This document shows, in pieces, positions 34,608 through 43,237 of a stretch of 64,000 nt of DNA (positions are counted from its first letter, which is position 1; each line of letters starts with the position of its first letter). Below the pieces are notes generated by a model. It was not told the origin of the DNA, searched no databases, and saw only the letters and a program-made list of their open reading frames with translations. A program made the translations under genes and the position numbers. This DNA comes from Hymenobacter sp. J193 (lineage in GTDB: Bacteria > Bacteroidota > Bacteroidia > Cytophagales > Hymenobacteraceae), in assembly GCF_024700075.1 (NCBI RefSeq), contig NZ_JAJONE010000001.1:4363001-4427000 (forward strand), in the 5' to 3' direction.

Positions 34608-36479
34608 ATGCGCTTCAACGTTTCCTGTACCAGCTGGCTTGGCGGCATCCTGGCCCTTCAGATCTTCCTGGGTGCCCCGGTTCAGGCTCAGCTGGCGGAA
34701 GTTCCGGCCCAAAGCCTGGGGCTGGTGCCTTTGCCCCGTGAGGTGAAAGCCTACGCCGCCACGTACAGCCTGCCCCAGAAAGTAAGCATCTATGCAACTG
34801 GCAAGGAAGCGCTGAACGTGGCGGGTTTGCTGAAGGATATGCTCACCGCTACGGGCAAAACCGTTACGCTTACCACCACCCGGGCAGGGGCACACATTGC
34901 CCTCACGACAGCGCCCGGCCCGGTGCCCGAGGGCTACCAACTGAATGTCGATAAAACCGGTGTGCGTATTACGGCCGCCGGTGGCCCGGGGCTGTTCTAC
35001 GGCACCCAGACCTTTCTGCAGCTGCTGCCGGCCCGGCCGGCAGCCACCGCCAGCGTGCCCTACGTGCGCATCACCGATGAGCCCGCCTTCCGGTGGCGCG
35101 GCGCCATGCTCGATGTGAGCCGGCACTTCTTCCCGGTTGAGTTCGTGAAGAAGTATATTGACTTCCTGGCCGCCTACAAGTTGAATACCTTTCACTGGCA
35201 CCTGACCGATGACCAGGGCTGGCGCATCGAAATCAAGAAATACCCCAAGCTCACGCAGGTAAGCGCCTTCCGCAAGGAAACCATCATCGGCGCCCAGCAG
35301 CTGTTCAAAACCCCGGCCGACTTCAAGTACGACGCCACGCCCTACGGTGGCTTCTACACCCAGGACCAGGTTCGCGACGTGGTGGCCTACGCCCAGAAGC
35401 GCTACGTCACCATCGTGCCGGAAATTGAGATGCCGGGCCACTCGGTGGCCATCCTGGCGGCATATCCGGAGCTTGCCTGCAAGCCTGGTACCTATGAAAC
35501 CTGGACGATGTGGGGCGTGAACGAGGATATAGTATGCCCTACGGAGCCCACATTTCGCTTTTTCGAGGACGTGTTGGCGGAAGTGGTGACGCTGTTTCCG
35601 GGTCCCTACGTGCACATCGGCGGCGACGAAGCGCCTAAAACCCGCTGGAAGGAAAGCGCCGCCGTGCAGGCAATCATGAAAAAGGAAGGCTTCACCGACG
35701 TGGAGAAGGTGCAGGGCTGGTTTAACCGTCGCATCGAGAAGTTTTTGGCCAGCAAGGGTAAGAAGCTCATCGGCTGGGACGAAATCCTGGAAGGCGGCAT
35801 TGCGCCCAGCGCCACCGTAATGAGCTGGCGGGGCGAAAAAGGCGGCATTGAAGCCGCCAAAATGGGCCACGATGTGGTGATGTCGCCTACTACCCATTTA
35901 TATATCAACTACGGGCAGAGCGCGCAGCCCCACAGCCCCTACGAGCCGCTGATGATTGGGGGCTACATTCCGCTGGACGTCATTTACAACTACAACCCGC
36001 TGCCCAAGGAACTCACGCCCGAGCAGCAGAAGCACGTGCTGGGGCCCCAGGCCAACATGTGGACGGAGTATATTACCACGCCGGCCGCAGCCGAGTACAT
36101 GCTGTTTCCGCGCCTGCTGGCCGTTTCGGAAGTAGCCTGGATGCCCGCTGCCCGCAAAAGCTACTCCGATTTCCTGCCCCGCATGGGCCGGCAGTTTGCC
36201 CGCCTCGACGCCAAGAAGGTCAACTATCGCGTGCCTGAGCCCCTGGGCCTCGACAGCGCCAGTGTAGTAAAGCAGGGCGACAAAGCCATGCTCACGCTTC
36301 GTACGCTGGTACCCGGCGCCCAGATTCGCTACACCCTCGACGGCCACCTGCCCGATGAAACCACCAAGCTTTACACCAAGCCCCTGGCCGTGCCCCTAAA
36401 CAAGCGCCTGCTGGTGCGGGCCGTCACCGTCACCGCCAATGGGCGTAAAAGCCCGCCCGCCGAGCTGCTGATCAAGTAG
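34608..36479 (+). CDS. Beta-N-acetylhexosaminidase, glycoside hydrolase family 20
   Basis: 623-residue exo-enzyme releasing GlcNAc from chito-oligosaccharides, most likely in the periplasm. Signal peptide MRFNVSCTSWLGGILALQIF..VQAQ; GH20b-type domain at about 30-160; catalytic TIM barrel from about 160 with RGAMLDVSRHFFPVEFVKKYID, HWHLTDDQGWRIEIKKYP, and the catalytic pair in HIGGDEAPKTRW (Asp-Glu, about 343). A short C-terminal domain with CTDGHLP-like beta strands (IRYTLDGHLPDETTKLY) follows. ATG at 34608 chosen for the signal peptide. Confidence 0.93.
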   Translation: MRFNVSCTSWLGGILALQIFLGAPVQAQLAEVPAQSLGLVPLPREVKAYAATYSLPQKVSIYATGKEALNVAGLLKDMLTATGKTVTLTTTRAGAHIALTTAPGPVPEGYQLNVDKTGVRITAAGGPGLFYGTQTFLQLLPARPAATASVPYVRITDEPAFRWRGAMLDVSRHFFPVEFVKKYIDFLAAYKLNTFHWHLTDDQGWRIEIKKYPKLTQVSAFRKETIIGAQQLFKTPADFKYDATPYGGFYTQDQVRDVVAYAQKRYVTIVPEIEMPGHSVAILAAYPELACKPGTYETWTMWGVNEDIVCPTEPTFRFFEDVLAEVVTLFPGPYVHIGGDEAPKTRWKESAAVQAIMKKEGFTDVEKVQGWFNRRIEKFLASKGKKLIGWDEILEGGIAPSATVMSWRGEKGGIEAAKMGHDVVMSPTTHLYINYGQSAQPHSPYEPLMIGGYIPLDVIYNYNPLPKELTPEQQKHVLGPQANMWTEYITTPAAAEYMLFPRLLAVSEVAWMPAARKSYSDFLPRMGRQFARLDAKKVNYRVPEPLGLDSASVVKQGDKAMLTLRTLVPGAQIRYTLDGHLPDETTKLYTKPLAVPLNKRLLVRAVTVTANGRKSPPAELLIK

Positions 36480-36792
36480 CTAGTGGCTCGTTAGCTGCTG
36501 TGTTCTACCAATTTCTCCGTCCTCCGTCCCTCTTTTCCACAACCGCTTCACCCCATTGCTAATGGCCATGTGCTGTTAGCTCACGGCTCCCAAAGCCGCT
36601 TTGCACCCCCTTTGCATCTTTCCCGGTTGCCCTTCCCCGATGCTGCCTGTGCGGTGTCCCGGCACTCTATTGCCCTCCCGCAACCGGCCCACTCACGCGT
36701 AATTGCTCAGTGTGACAGCAAAGGGGGAATTCCCAACGTCTGCCTTCACTGCTGCTGAAATTTTTGGTTCCACCATTAACCAATTCACAGCT
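36480..36792. other. 313-bp gap between GH20 and first chitinase
   Basis: No gene, convincing promoter or terminator seen. The first chitinase's reading frame extends back to 36703 but its true start is at 36793. Confidence 0.4.
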
Positions 36793-39700
36793 ATGAAACA
36801 CCTTTCCTCGCTTCTGTGCGCAGAAGCCCGGCGCCGCCTGCTCTCCGCGCGCGTCAAGAAAAAGCGCCTGCTGGCGCTGCTGGCCCTGGCCCTGGTGCTG
36901 CTGCCCGGCCTCAGCCCGGCCCAGGTGAGTCCCCCGGTGCTCAAGAAACGCACCGACCACAACAAGCAGATAATCGGCTACCTCACGCAGTGGGGGCCCT
37001 GGAAGGATATTCCGGGCTTGATTCCTAAGGGCAGCCTCAACCAGCTGAACGTGGACTACTCCCAGTACACGATTCTGAACTTCTCCTTTTTCGGGGTGGC
37101 CGTGGATGGCTCCATCCATAGCGGCGACTACCGCAACCCCAACATTGCCCAGCCCGGCTCCGTGCAGCAGCCCGCTCCGCTCGTCAACACCGATACCTAC
37201 AGCAGCTGGGATTTGTACCTGCTGCAGGGCGAGCTGGACATCATCCAGTACATTTCTGATGGCAGCTACGCCTACTCCCTGGGCTACCGCAACGCCACCG
37301 GGGGCTGGTCGAACGTGAACACCGGCGCTACTGGGGCCTTTCCGCTGGCCATTCACAAGCAGAACGGCAAGCTCGGCCTCATCGACCTGGCCCATCAGCA
37401 GGGCGTAAAGGTAATGGCCTCCATCGGGGGCTGGAGCATGGGCAAGCACTTCGGCGAAATGGCTGCCGACCCCATCAAGCGGGCCCGCTTCGTGAGCGAC
37501 TGCCAGAAGCTGATAGCTCTGGGTTTCGACGGTATCGATCTGGACTGGGAGTACCCCGGTCAGGCTGGCATGAACTTCACCGGCCAGCCCCAGGACTACC
37601 CCAACTTCGCCGTGCTGGTGGAGGATATCCGGGCGGCAATAGGGCCCAATAAGCTCATTACGTCGGCTTTCACGGCCGTGCCTTCCAAGTTTGTGCAGTT
37701 CGACTGGGCGCGCCTGAGCCGCTCGATGGACTACTTCAACTTCATGACCTACGACTACAACGGCGGCTGGTCGAACAAGGCCGGACACAACTCGCCGCTG
37801 TTTGACTACCCCAATGCCGAGTTTGCCAGTTTCTCCCTGGATGCTACAACCCAAGGTATCAAAGCGGCCGGTATTCCGCTCAACAAAGTGAACCTGGGCG
37901 TGGCCTTCTACGGCCGCGGCGTGGTAACCAACGGTCCGGCTGCCCTAAATGCACCCACCGTAAAGCGCGCCGAAACCGTGAGCCCCGATGGCGCGGTGAT
38001 GACCAGCGCCGATTTCGCCAACTGGCCCAAAGATGTGTGGGACGGTACGCCCAACTACCAGGCCATTGTGGCCCAAACCGCCAGCTGGACGGAATACTGG
38101 GACGACAACGCGAAAGTGCCCTACAAAACCAACGGTACCTATTTTCTGAGCTACGATAATGAGCGGTCGGTAGGGCTGAAGGCTCAGTACGTGAAAGACC
38201 AGCAGCTGGCCGGCGTCATCGTCTGGACGGCCAGCGGCGACTGGCTGGACCTGGCCGTGAATCCGGTTACCTACGGCGGCAAGCTCGTGTACAGCGCCAG
38301 CACCAAGGCTCCGCTGGTAAACAAGCTGAACGAAGTATTTGCCTCCGGTACAACAACGACAAACACGCCACCGACGGTGAGTTTGACCTCACCGGCGAGT
38401 GGGGCCAGCTTCACGGCTCCGGCCAGCATTACGATCAACGCTAATGCTGCGGATGCCAACGGCACGGTCAGCAAGGTGGAGTTCTACCGGGGCACCACGC
38501 TGCTGGGCACGGATACGAGTGCACCGTATTCCTACTCCTGGACGGGGGTAGCAGCAGGTACGTACTCCCTGACGGCCAAAGCCACGGATAACGCGGGAGC
38601 GGTGACGACTTCGGCGGCCGTTAGTGTCACGGTTACGTCAGCCCCCACGGCGCAGGCCATTCCGGGCACGATTCAGGCCGAGAGCTACACGGCCCAGCAG
38701 GGCACGGACAAGGAAACCACGACCGACACGGGCGGGGGCCAGAACGTGGACTGGTACGAAACCGGCGACTGGCTCGACTACTCGGTCAACGTGGCCGCTG
38801 CGGGCCAGTACAGCGTGGGCATCCGCGTGGCCTCGGCCAACGGCGGGGCTACCCTGCAGCTGCGCAACAGCGCCGGCACGGTCCTGGGCTCGGTGAACGT
38901 AGGCAACACGGGCGGCTGGCAGAGCTGGCAGACGCAAACTACCACGGTCACGCTACCGGCTGGGGTGCAGACCCTGCGCCTCTACGCCTCCGCTTCCACG
39001 GGCACGAACGTGAACTGGCTCAGCTTCACGGCCGTGACCACCAACACCCCGCCCACCGTCAGCCTGACCTCGCCCACGAGCGGCGCAACGTTCACGGCTC
39101 CGGCTTCCATTACGCTTAACGCCACTGCCGCCGATGCCAACGGCACGGTGAGCAGCGTAGCCTTCTACAATGGCACCACCTTGCTGGGCACGGACACGTC
39201 CTCGCCCTACTCTTACACCTGGACTGGCATAGCCGCGGGCACCTACTCCATCACGGCCCGCGCCACCGATAACGCCGGGGCGGTAACCACCTCCTCGGCC
39301 GTGAGTGTGACGGTAACGGCCGCTCCCGTTGGTCAGACCATTCCCGGCACCATTCAGGCCGAAAGCTTCTCGGCCATGCTGGGCATCCAGACGGAAACCA
39401 CGACCGACACGGGGGAGGCATCAACGTAGCCTGGTACGAGACGGGCGACTGGCTCGACTACGCCGTGAACGTGACCACGGCTGGGCAATACACTGTGGGC
39501 TTCCGCGTAGCCTCGGCCAACGGCGGGGCCACGCTTCAGCTGCGCAACAGCGCCGGCACGGTGCTCGGAAGCGTGAACGTGGGCAACACGGGCGGCTGGC
39601 AGAACTGGCAGACCCTGAGCACGAACGTGAGCCTGCCGGCCGGTACGCAGACGCTGCGCCTGTTTGCCTCGGCCTCGACGGGCACGAACGTGAACTGGCT

Positions 39701-40460
39701 CACCTTCTCCTCGGTGACCACCACGAACACGCCGCCGACGGTGAGCCTGACCTCGCCCACGAGCGGCGCGACGTTCACGGCCCCGGCTTCGATTACGATT
39801 ACTGCCAACGCGGCCGATGCCAACGGCACGGTCAGCAAGGTGGAGTTCTACCGGGGCACCACGCTGCTGGGCACGGATACGAGTGCGCCGTACTCTTACA
39901 CTTGGACCGGCGTAGCCGCGGGCAGCTACTCGATTACGGCCAAGGCCACCGACAACCAAGGAGCGGTAACGACGTCGGCAGCCGTGAGCGTGACGGTAAC
40001 GGGCAGCACGGGCAGCTGCAGCGTGGCGGCGTGGACGGCCACGGGCGTCTACACGGTGGGCCAGCAGGCCAGCCGCTCGGGCAACGTCTACCAGGCCAAG
40101 TGGTGGACGCAAGGGGAGGACCCGCTGACGGCTAGCTGCACGGACTGCGCGTGGAAGCTGATAGGTCCCTGCACCAGTGCCCGTACCATCACCGCCGCGG
40201 CTACCGCTAAGTCGGACGAGGCCGTGAAAGTGTATCCAAACCCGGTGGTGAGCGGGGAGCTGCTGACGGTAGAGCTGGGAGCCACCTACGAGCACGTGGA
40301 GCTGGTGCTGCTGGACCTGACGGGTCGTCGCAGCCACCGCGCTTCTTACGAGCACGCCCGCACCATCACGCTCCGCCTGCCCAGCCTGCCCAATGGGGTA
40401 TTCCTGCTGCAGGTGCAGGCCGATGGCCGGACGTTCACCAAGCGGCTCAGCAAGCAGTAG
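36793..40460 (+). pseudogene. Modular GH18 chitinase with T9SS sorting domain, frameshifted
   Basis: Secreted chitinase. ATG at 36793 with a long Arg/Lys-rich n-region and hydrophobic core (LLALLALALVLLPGL). The GH18 barrel holds MASIGGWSMG and the catalytic FDGIDLDWEYPG (Glu about residue 252). Then: Ig-like, CBM6 (IQAESYTAQQG...), Ig-like, second CBM6, third Ig-like, CBM5/12 chitin-binding module (YQAKWWTQ, near 40085-40110) and a T9SS type-A C-terminal domain (VYPNPVVSGELL). Reading is open to 39429 (about 878 residues); a one-base loss in GGGGGAGG at 39411-39418 shifts it, and the second CBM6 onward continues in another frame to 40460. Restored length about 1222. Confidence 0.88.
39510..40108 (+). 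repeat. 599-bp tract nearly identical to 42116-42714
   Basis: Covers the second half of CBM6, the last Ig-like domain and most of CBM5/12. Offset to the paralogue is exactly 2606 bp with no gaps; I noticed only two mismatches (GGTGGAG/AGTGGAG near 39839 and GTCTACAC/GTGTACAC near 40049). Flanking chitinase sequence is clearly divergent. Confidence 0.85.
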
Positions 40461-40468
40461 TCACGCGT

Positions 40469-40502
40469 GGGGGAGTTCCGGATGGGACTCCCCTTATTTT
40501 TC
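40469..40502 (+). terminator. Intrinsic terminator after first chitinase
   Basis: Stem GGGGAGT / ACTCCCC with a loop of about 10 bases followed by TTATTTTTC. Confidence 0.6.
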
Positions 40503-40525
40503 TTCCACCACTTTCCACAACCGTT

Positions 40526-43054
40526 ATGAACACAACCAAACTCCCTCCGTCCCGGCGGCTCATGAGTCGGCGCGCCCGTGCCTGGAGCTTTTTCCTGGCT
40601 TCCCTGTGCGGCCTGATGTGTCTTAGCTTCGCGTCCCTGGCCCAGAGCCGGGTAATCGTGGGCTACTTCCACAACTGGAACAATGCCTCGGCCCCCTACA
40701 TTCGCCTGCGCGACGTGGATTCGCGCTATAATGTCATCAACATTTCCTTTGCGGTGCCCGTGGCTTACGGCGACATGACCATGACCTTCGCCCCGGTCAT
40801 GCAATCCAAAGCCGAGTTCATTGCCGACATGCGCACCTTGCAAAGCCAGGGCCGCCGCGTGCAGATTTCCATTGGCGGGGCCGATGCCCCCGTGGAGCTG
40901 CACACCACCGCCGACAAGGACAAGTTCGTGACGTCGATGAAAGCCATCATCACCGAATACGGCTTTGATGGGTTTGACATTGACCTGGAAGGCACCTCGG
41001 TGATTCTCAACTCCGGCGACACCAACTTCAAAAGCTCCACCACGCCCAAGATCAACAACCTAGTTACGGCTTCCCGGGAGCTGACCGCGTTTTTCCGCGG
41101 GCAGGGCAAGGATTTCTGGCTGACCTCGGCCCCGGAAGTGCAGTACGTGCAGGGCGGCTACGGCAACTACGGCACGGCGTTCGGGGGTTACCTGCCGGTG
41201 CTGTACGGGCTGCGCGACATCCTCACGTTTGTGCACGTGCAGTACTACAACACCGGTTCCCAGAACGCGCTGGATGATAAAATCTATGGGCAGGGCACGG
41301 CCGACTTCATCGTGTCCATGACGGATATGCTGCTTAAGGGCTTCCCGGTGGCTCGCAACTCGGCCAACTTTTTCCCCGCTCTGCGCCAGGATCAGGTGGC
41401 CTTTGGCTTGCCGGCTACCGGCAACGGGGCCGCCCCCGCCGGTGGGTACGTAACGCCGGCCGACGTGACCAAGGCCCTGAACTACCTAGTGAAAGGCATC
41501 AGCTACGGCGGGCAGTACGTACTCAATACCACGTACCCCAATCTGCGGGGCATCATGACGTGGTCCGTCAACTGGGACAAAACCCAGAATTATCCGTTTG
41601 CCACCAACGCCTACAACTTCTTCAGCACCCTGGGCAATACCACGAACACGCCGCCAACGGTGAGTTTGACCTCACCGGCGAGTGGGGCCAGCTTCCCGGC
41701 TCCGGCCAGCATTACGATCAACGCTAATGCGGCCGATGCCAACGGCACGGTGAGCAGCGTGGCCTTCTACCAGGGCACGACCTTGCTCGGTACAGATACG
41801 TCTTCGCCCTACAGCTACACCTGGACGGGGGTAGGAGCAGGCACGTACTCGATTACGGCTCGTGCCACGGACAACCAAGGGGCGGTGACGACTTCCGGGG
41901 CGGTGAGCGTGACGGTGACGGGCAGCACGCCGGTGGCCAAAGCCATACCGGGCAAGATCGAAGCCGAAGCTTACACGGCCATGCTGGGCATCCAGACCGA
42001 GACGACCACCGACACGGGCGGGGGCCAGAACGTGGCCTGGTACGAGACGGGCGACTGGCTCGACTACTACGTGAGTGTGGCCACGGCCGGCACCTACAAG
42101 CTGGACCTTCGGGTCGCCTCGGCCAACGGCGGGGCCACGCTTCAGCTGCGCAACAGCGCCGGCACGGTGCTCGGAAGCGTGAACGTGGGCAACACGGGCG
42201 GCTGGCAGAACTGGCAGACCCTGAGCACGAACGTGAGCCTGCCGGCCGGTACGCAGACGCTGCGCCTGTTTGCCTCGGCCTCGACGGGCACGAACGTGAA
42301 CTGGCTCACCTTCTCCTCGGTGACCACCACGAACACGCCGCCGACGGTGAGCCTGACCTCGCCCACGAGCGGCGCGACGTTCACGGCCCCGGCTTCGATT
42401 ACGATTACTGCCAACGCGGCCGATGCCAACGGCACGGTCAGCAAAGTGGAGTTCTACCGGGGCACCACGCTGCTGGGCACGGATACGAGTGCGCCGTACT
42501 CTTACACTTGGACCGGCGTAGCCGCGGGCAGCTACTCGATTACGGCCAAGGCCACCGACAACCAAGGAGCGGTAACGACGTCGGCAGCCGTGAGCGTGAC
42601 GGTAACGGGCAGCACGGGCAGCTGCAGCGTGGCGGCGTGGACGGCCACGGGCGTGTACACGGTGGGCCAGCAGGCCAGCCGCTCGGGCAACGTCTACCAG
42701 GCCAAGTGGTGGACCCAGAACGAGGACCCGCTCACGCAGAGCTGCCAGTACTGTGCCTGGCAGCTTGTCGGCCCCTGCGCCGGTGCCCGCACCATCACCG
42801 CTACTACCAAACCCACCCTGGGCGTTTCCATCTACCCCAATCCTACCCAGGGCGGCCGGCTGACGCTTGAGCTGGATGCCTATTACCCCGAGGTGACGGT
42901 GGAGGTAGTAAACACCAGCGGACAGACGACTTCTTACTCCTATCGGGGGGATAAGCGCCTGCAACTGGTGCTGCCCAATCTGCCGAAAGGGCTGCTGCTG
43001 CTGAAAGTAAAAGCCGGCGGCAGCACCTTCACCCAGAAAATCGTGAACAACTAA
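40526..43054 (+). CDS. Modular GH18 chitinase with T9SS sorting domain
   Basis: 842-residue secreted chitinase. Signal region ends near SFASLAQ (residue 40). GH18 catalytic domain about 42-372, with VQISIGGADAPVE and the catalytic FDGFDIDLEGT (Glu about 155); the short-barrel style resembles bacterial endo-chitinases of the ChiC/ChiD type and differs from the first enzyme. Then Ig-like, CBM6, Ig-like, CBM5/12 (WTQNEDPLTQSCQYCAWQ) and the T9SS C-terminal domain (VSIYPNPTQGGRLTLEL). The two chitinases probably act as complementary activities. Confidence 0.92.
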   Translation: MNTTKLPPSRRLMSRRARAWSFFLASLCGLMCLSFASLAQSRVIVGYFHNWNNASAPYIRLRDVDSRYNVINISFAVPVAYGDMTMTFAPVMQSKAEFIADMRTLQSQGRRVQISIGGADAPVELHTTADKDKFVTSMKAIITEYGFDGFDIDLEGTSVILNSGDTNFKSSTTPKINNLVTASRELTAFFRGQGKDFWLTSAPEVQYVQGGYGNYGTAFGGYLPVLYGLRDILTFVHVQYYNTGSQNALDDKIYGQGTADFIVSMTDMLLKGFPVARNSANFFPALRQDQVAFGLPATGNGAAPAGGYVTPADVTKALNYLVKGISYGGQYVLNTTYPNLRGIMTWSVNWDKTQNYPFATNAYNFFSTLGNTTNTPPTVSLTSPASGASFPAPASITINANAADANGTVSSVAFYQGTTLLGTDTSSPYSYTWTGVGAGTYSITARATDNQGAVTTSGAVSVTVTGSTPVAKAIPGKIEAEAYTAMLGIQTETTTDTGGGQNVAWYETGDWLDYYVSVATAGTYKLDLRVASANGGATLQLRNSAGTVLGSVNVGNTGGWQNWQTLSTNVSLPAGTQTLRLFASASTGTNVNWLTFSSVTTTNTPPTVSLTSPTSGATFTAPASITITANAADANGTVSKVEFYRGTTLLGTDTSAPYSYTWTGVAAGSYSITAKATDNQGAVTTSAAVSVTVTGSTGSCSVAAWTATGVYTVGQQASRSGNVYQAKWWTQNEDPLTQSCQYCAWQLVGPCAGARTITATTKPTLGVSIYPNPTQGGRLTLELDAYYPEVTVEVVNTSGQTTSYSYRGDKRLQLVLPNLPKGLLLLKVKAGGSTFTQKIVNN
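42116..42714 (+). repeat. Second copy of the 599-bp tract
   Basis: Counterpart of 39510-40108 within the second chitinase; see that entry. Near identity limited to this block suggests recent gene conversion or unequal exchange. Confidence 0.85.
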
Positions 43055-43073
43055 CCGTCTGTGACTACATGAG

Positions 43074-43104
43074 AAAAGGGAGTCCTCTCGGGGACTCCCT
43101 TTTT
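43074..43104 (+). terminator. Intrinsic terminator of the chitin locus
   Basis: Stem AAAAGGGAGTCC / GGACTCCCTTTTT with a TCTC-type loop, 19 bases after the chitinase stop codon. Confidence 0.8.
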
Positions 43105-43170
43105 GTTATTCCGGCAGAGAAAAGCCTGGGCGACGCGTGTAGGGCAACATCCGAACTCAGTCAATTGCAT

Positions 43171-43208
43171 AAGAGAAGCCGACCCTTTTATTAAGGTCGG
43201 CTTCTCTT
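43171..43208. terminator. Bidirectional terminator between chitinase and S46 peptidase
   Basis: 14-bp stem AAGAGAAGCCGACC and its complement around CTTTTATTAA; symmetrical. It would end the minus-strand S46 transcript, whose stop codon is at 43238. Confidence 0.7.
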
Positions 43209-43237
43209 ATATATACACTACTATATACACTACTCTG

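Noticed and set aside
34341..35897. 518-codon minus-strand frame opposite GH20
   Set aside because: The plus strand encodes a complete GH20 enzyme with catalytic residues; the antisense product has no recognisable domain.
41672..42964. Minus-strand frame opposite the chitinase modules, with a matching copy at 39354-40355
   Set aside because: Arg/Ala/Gly-rich shadow. The apparent duplication only reflects the duplicated block on the plus strand.
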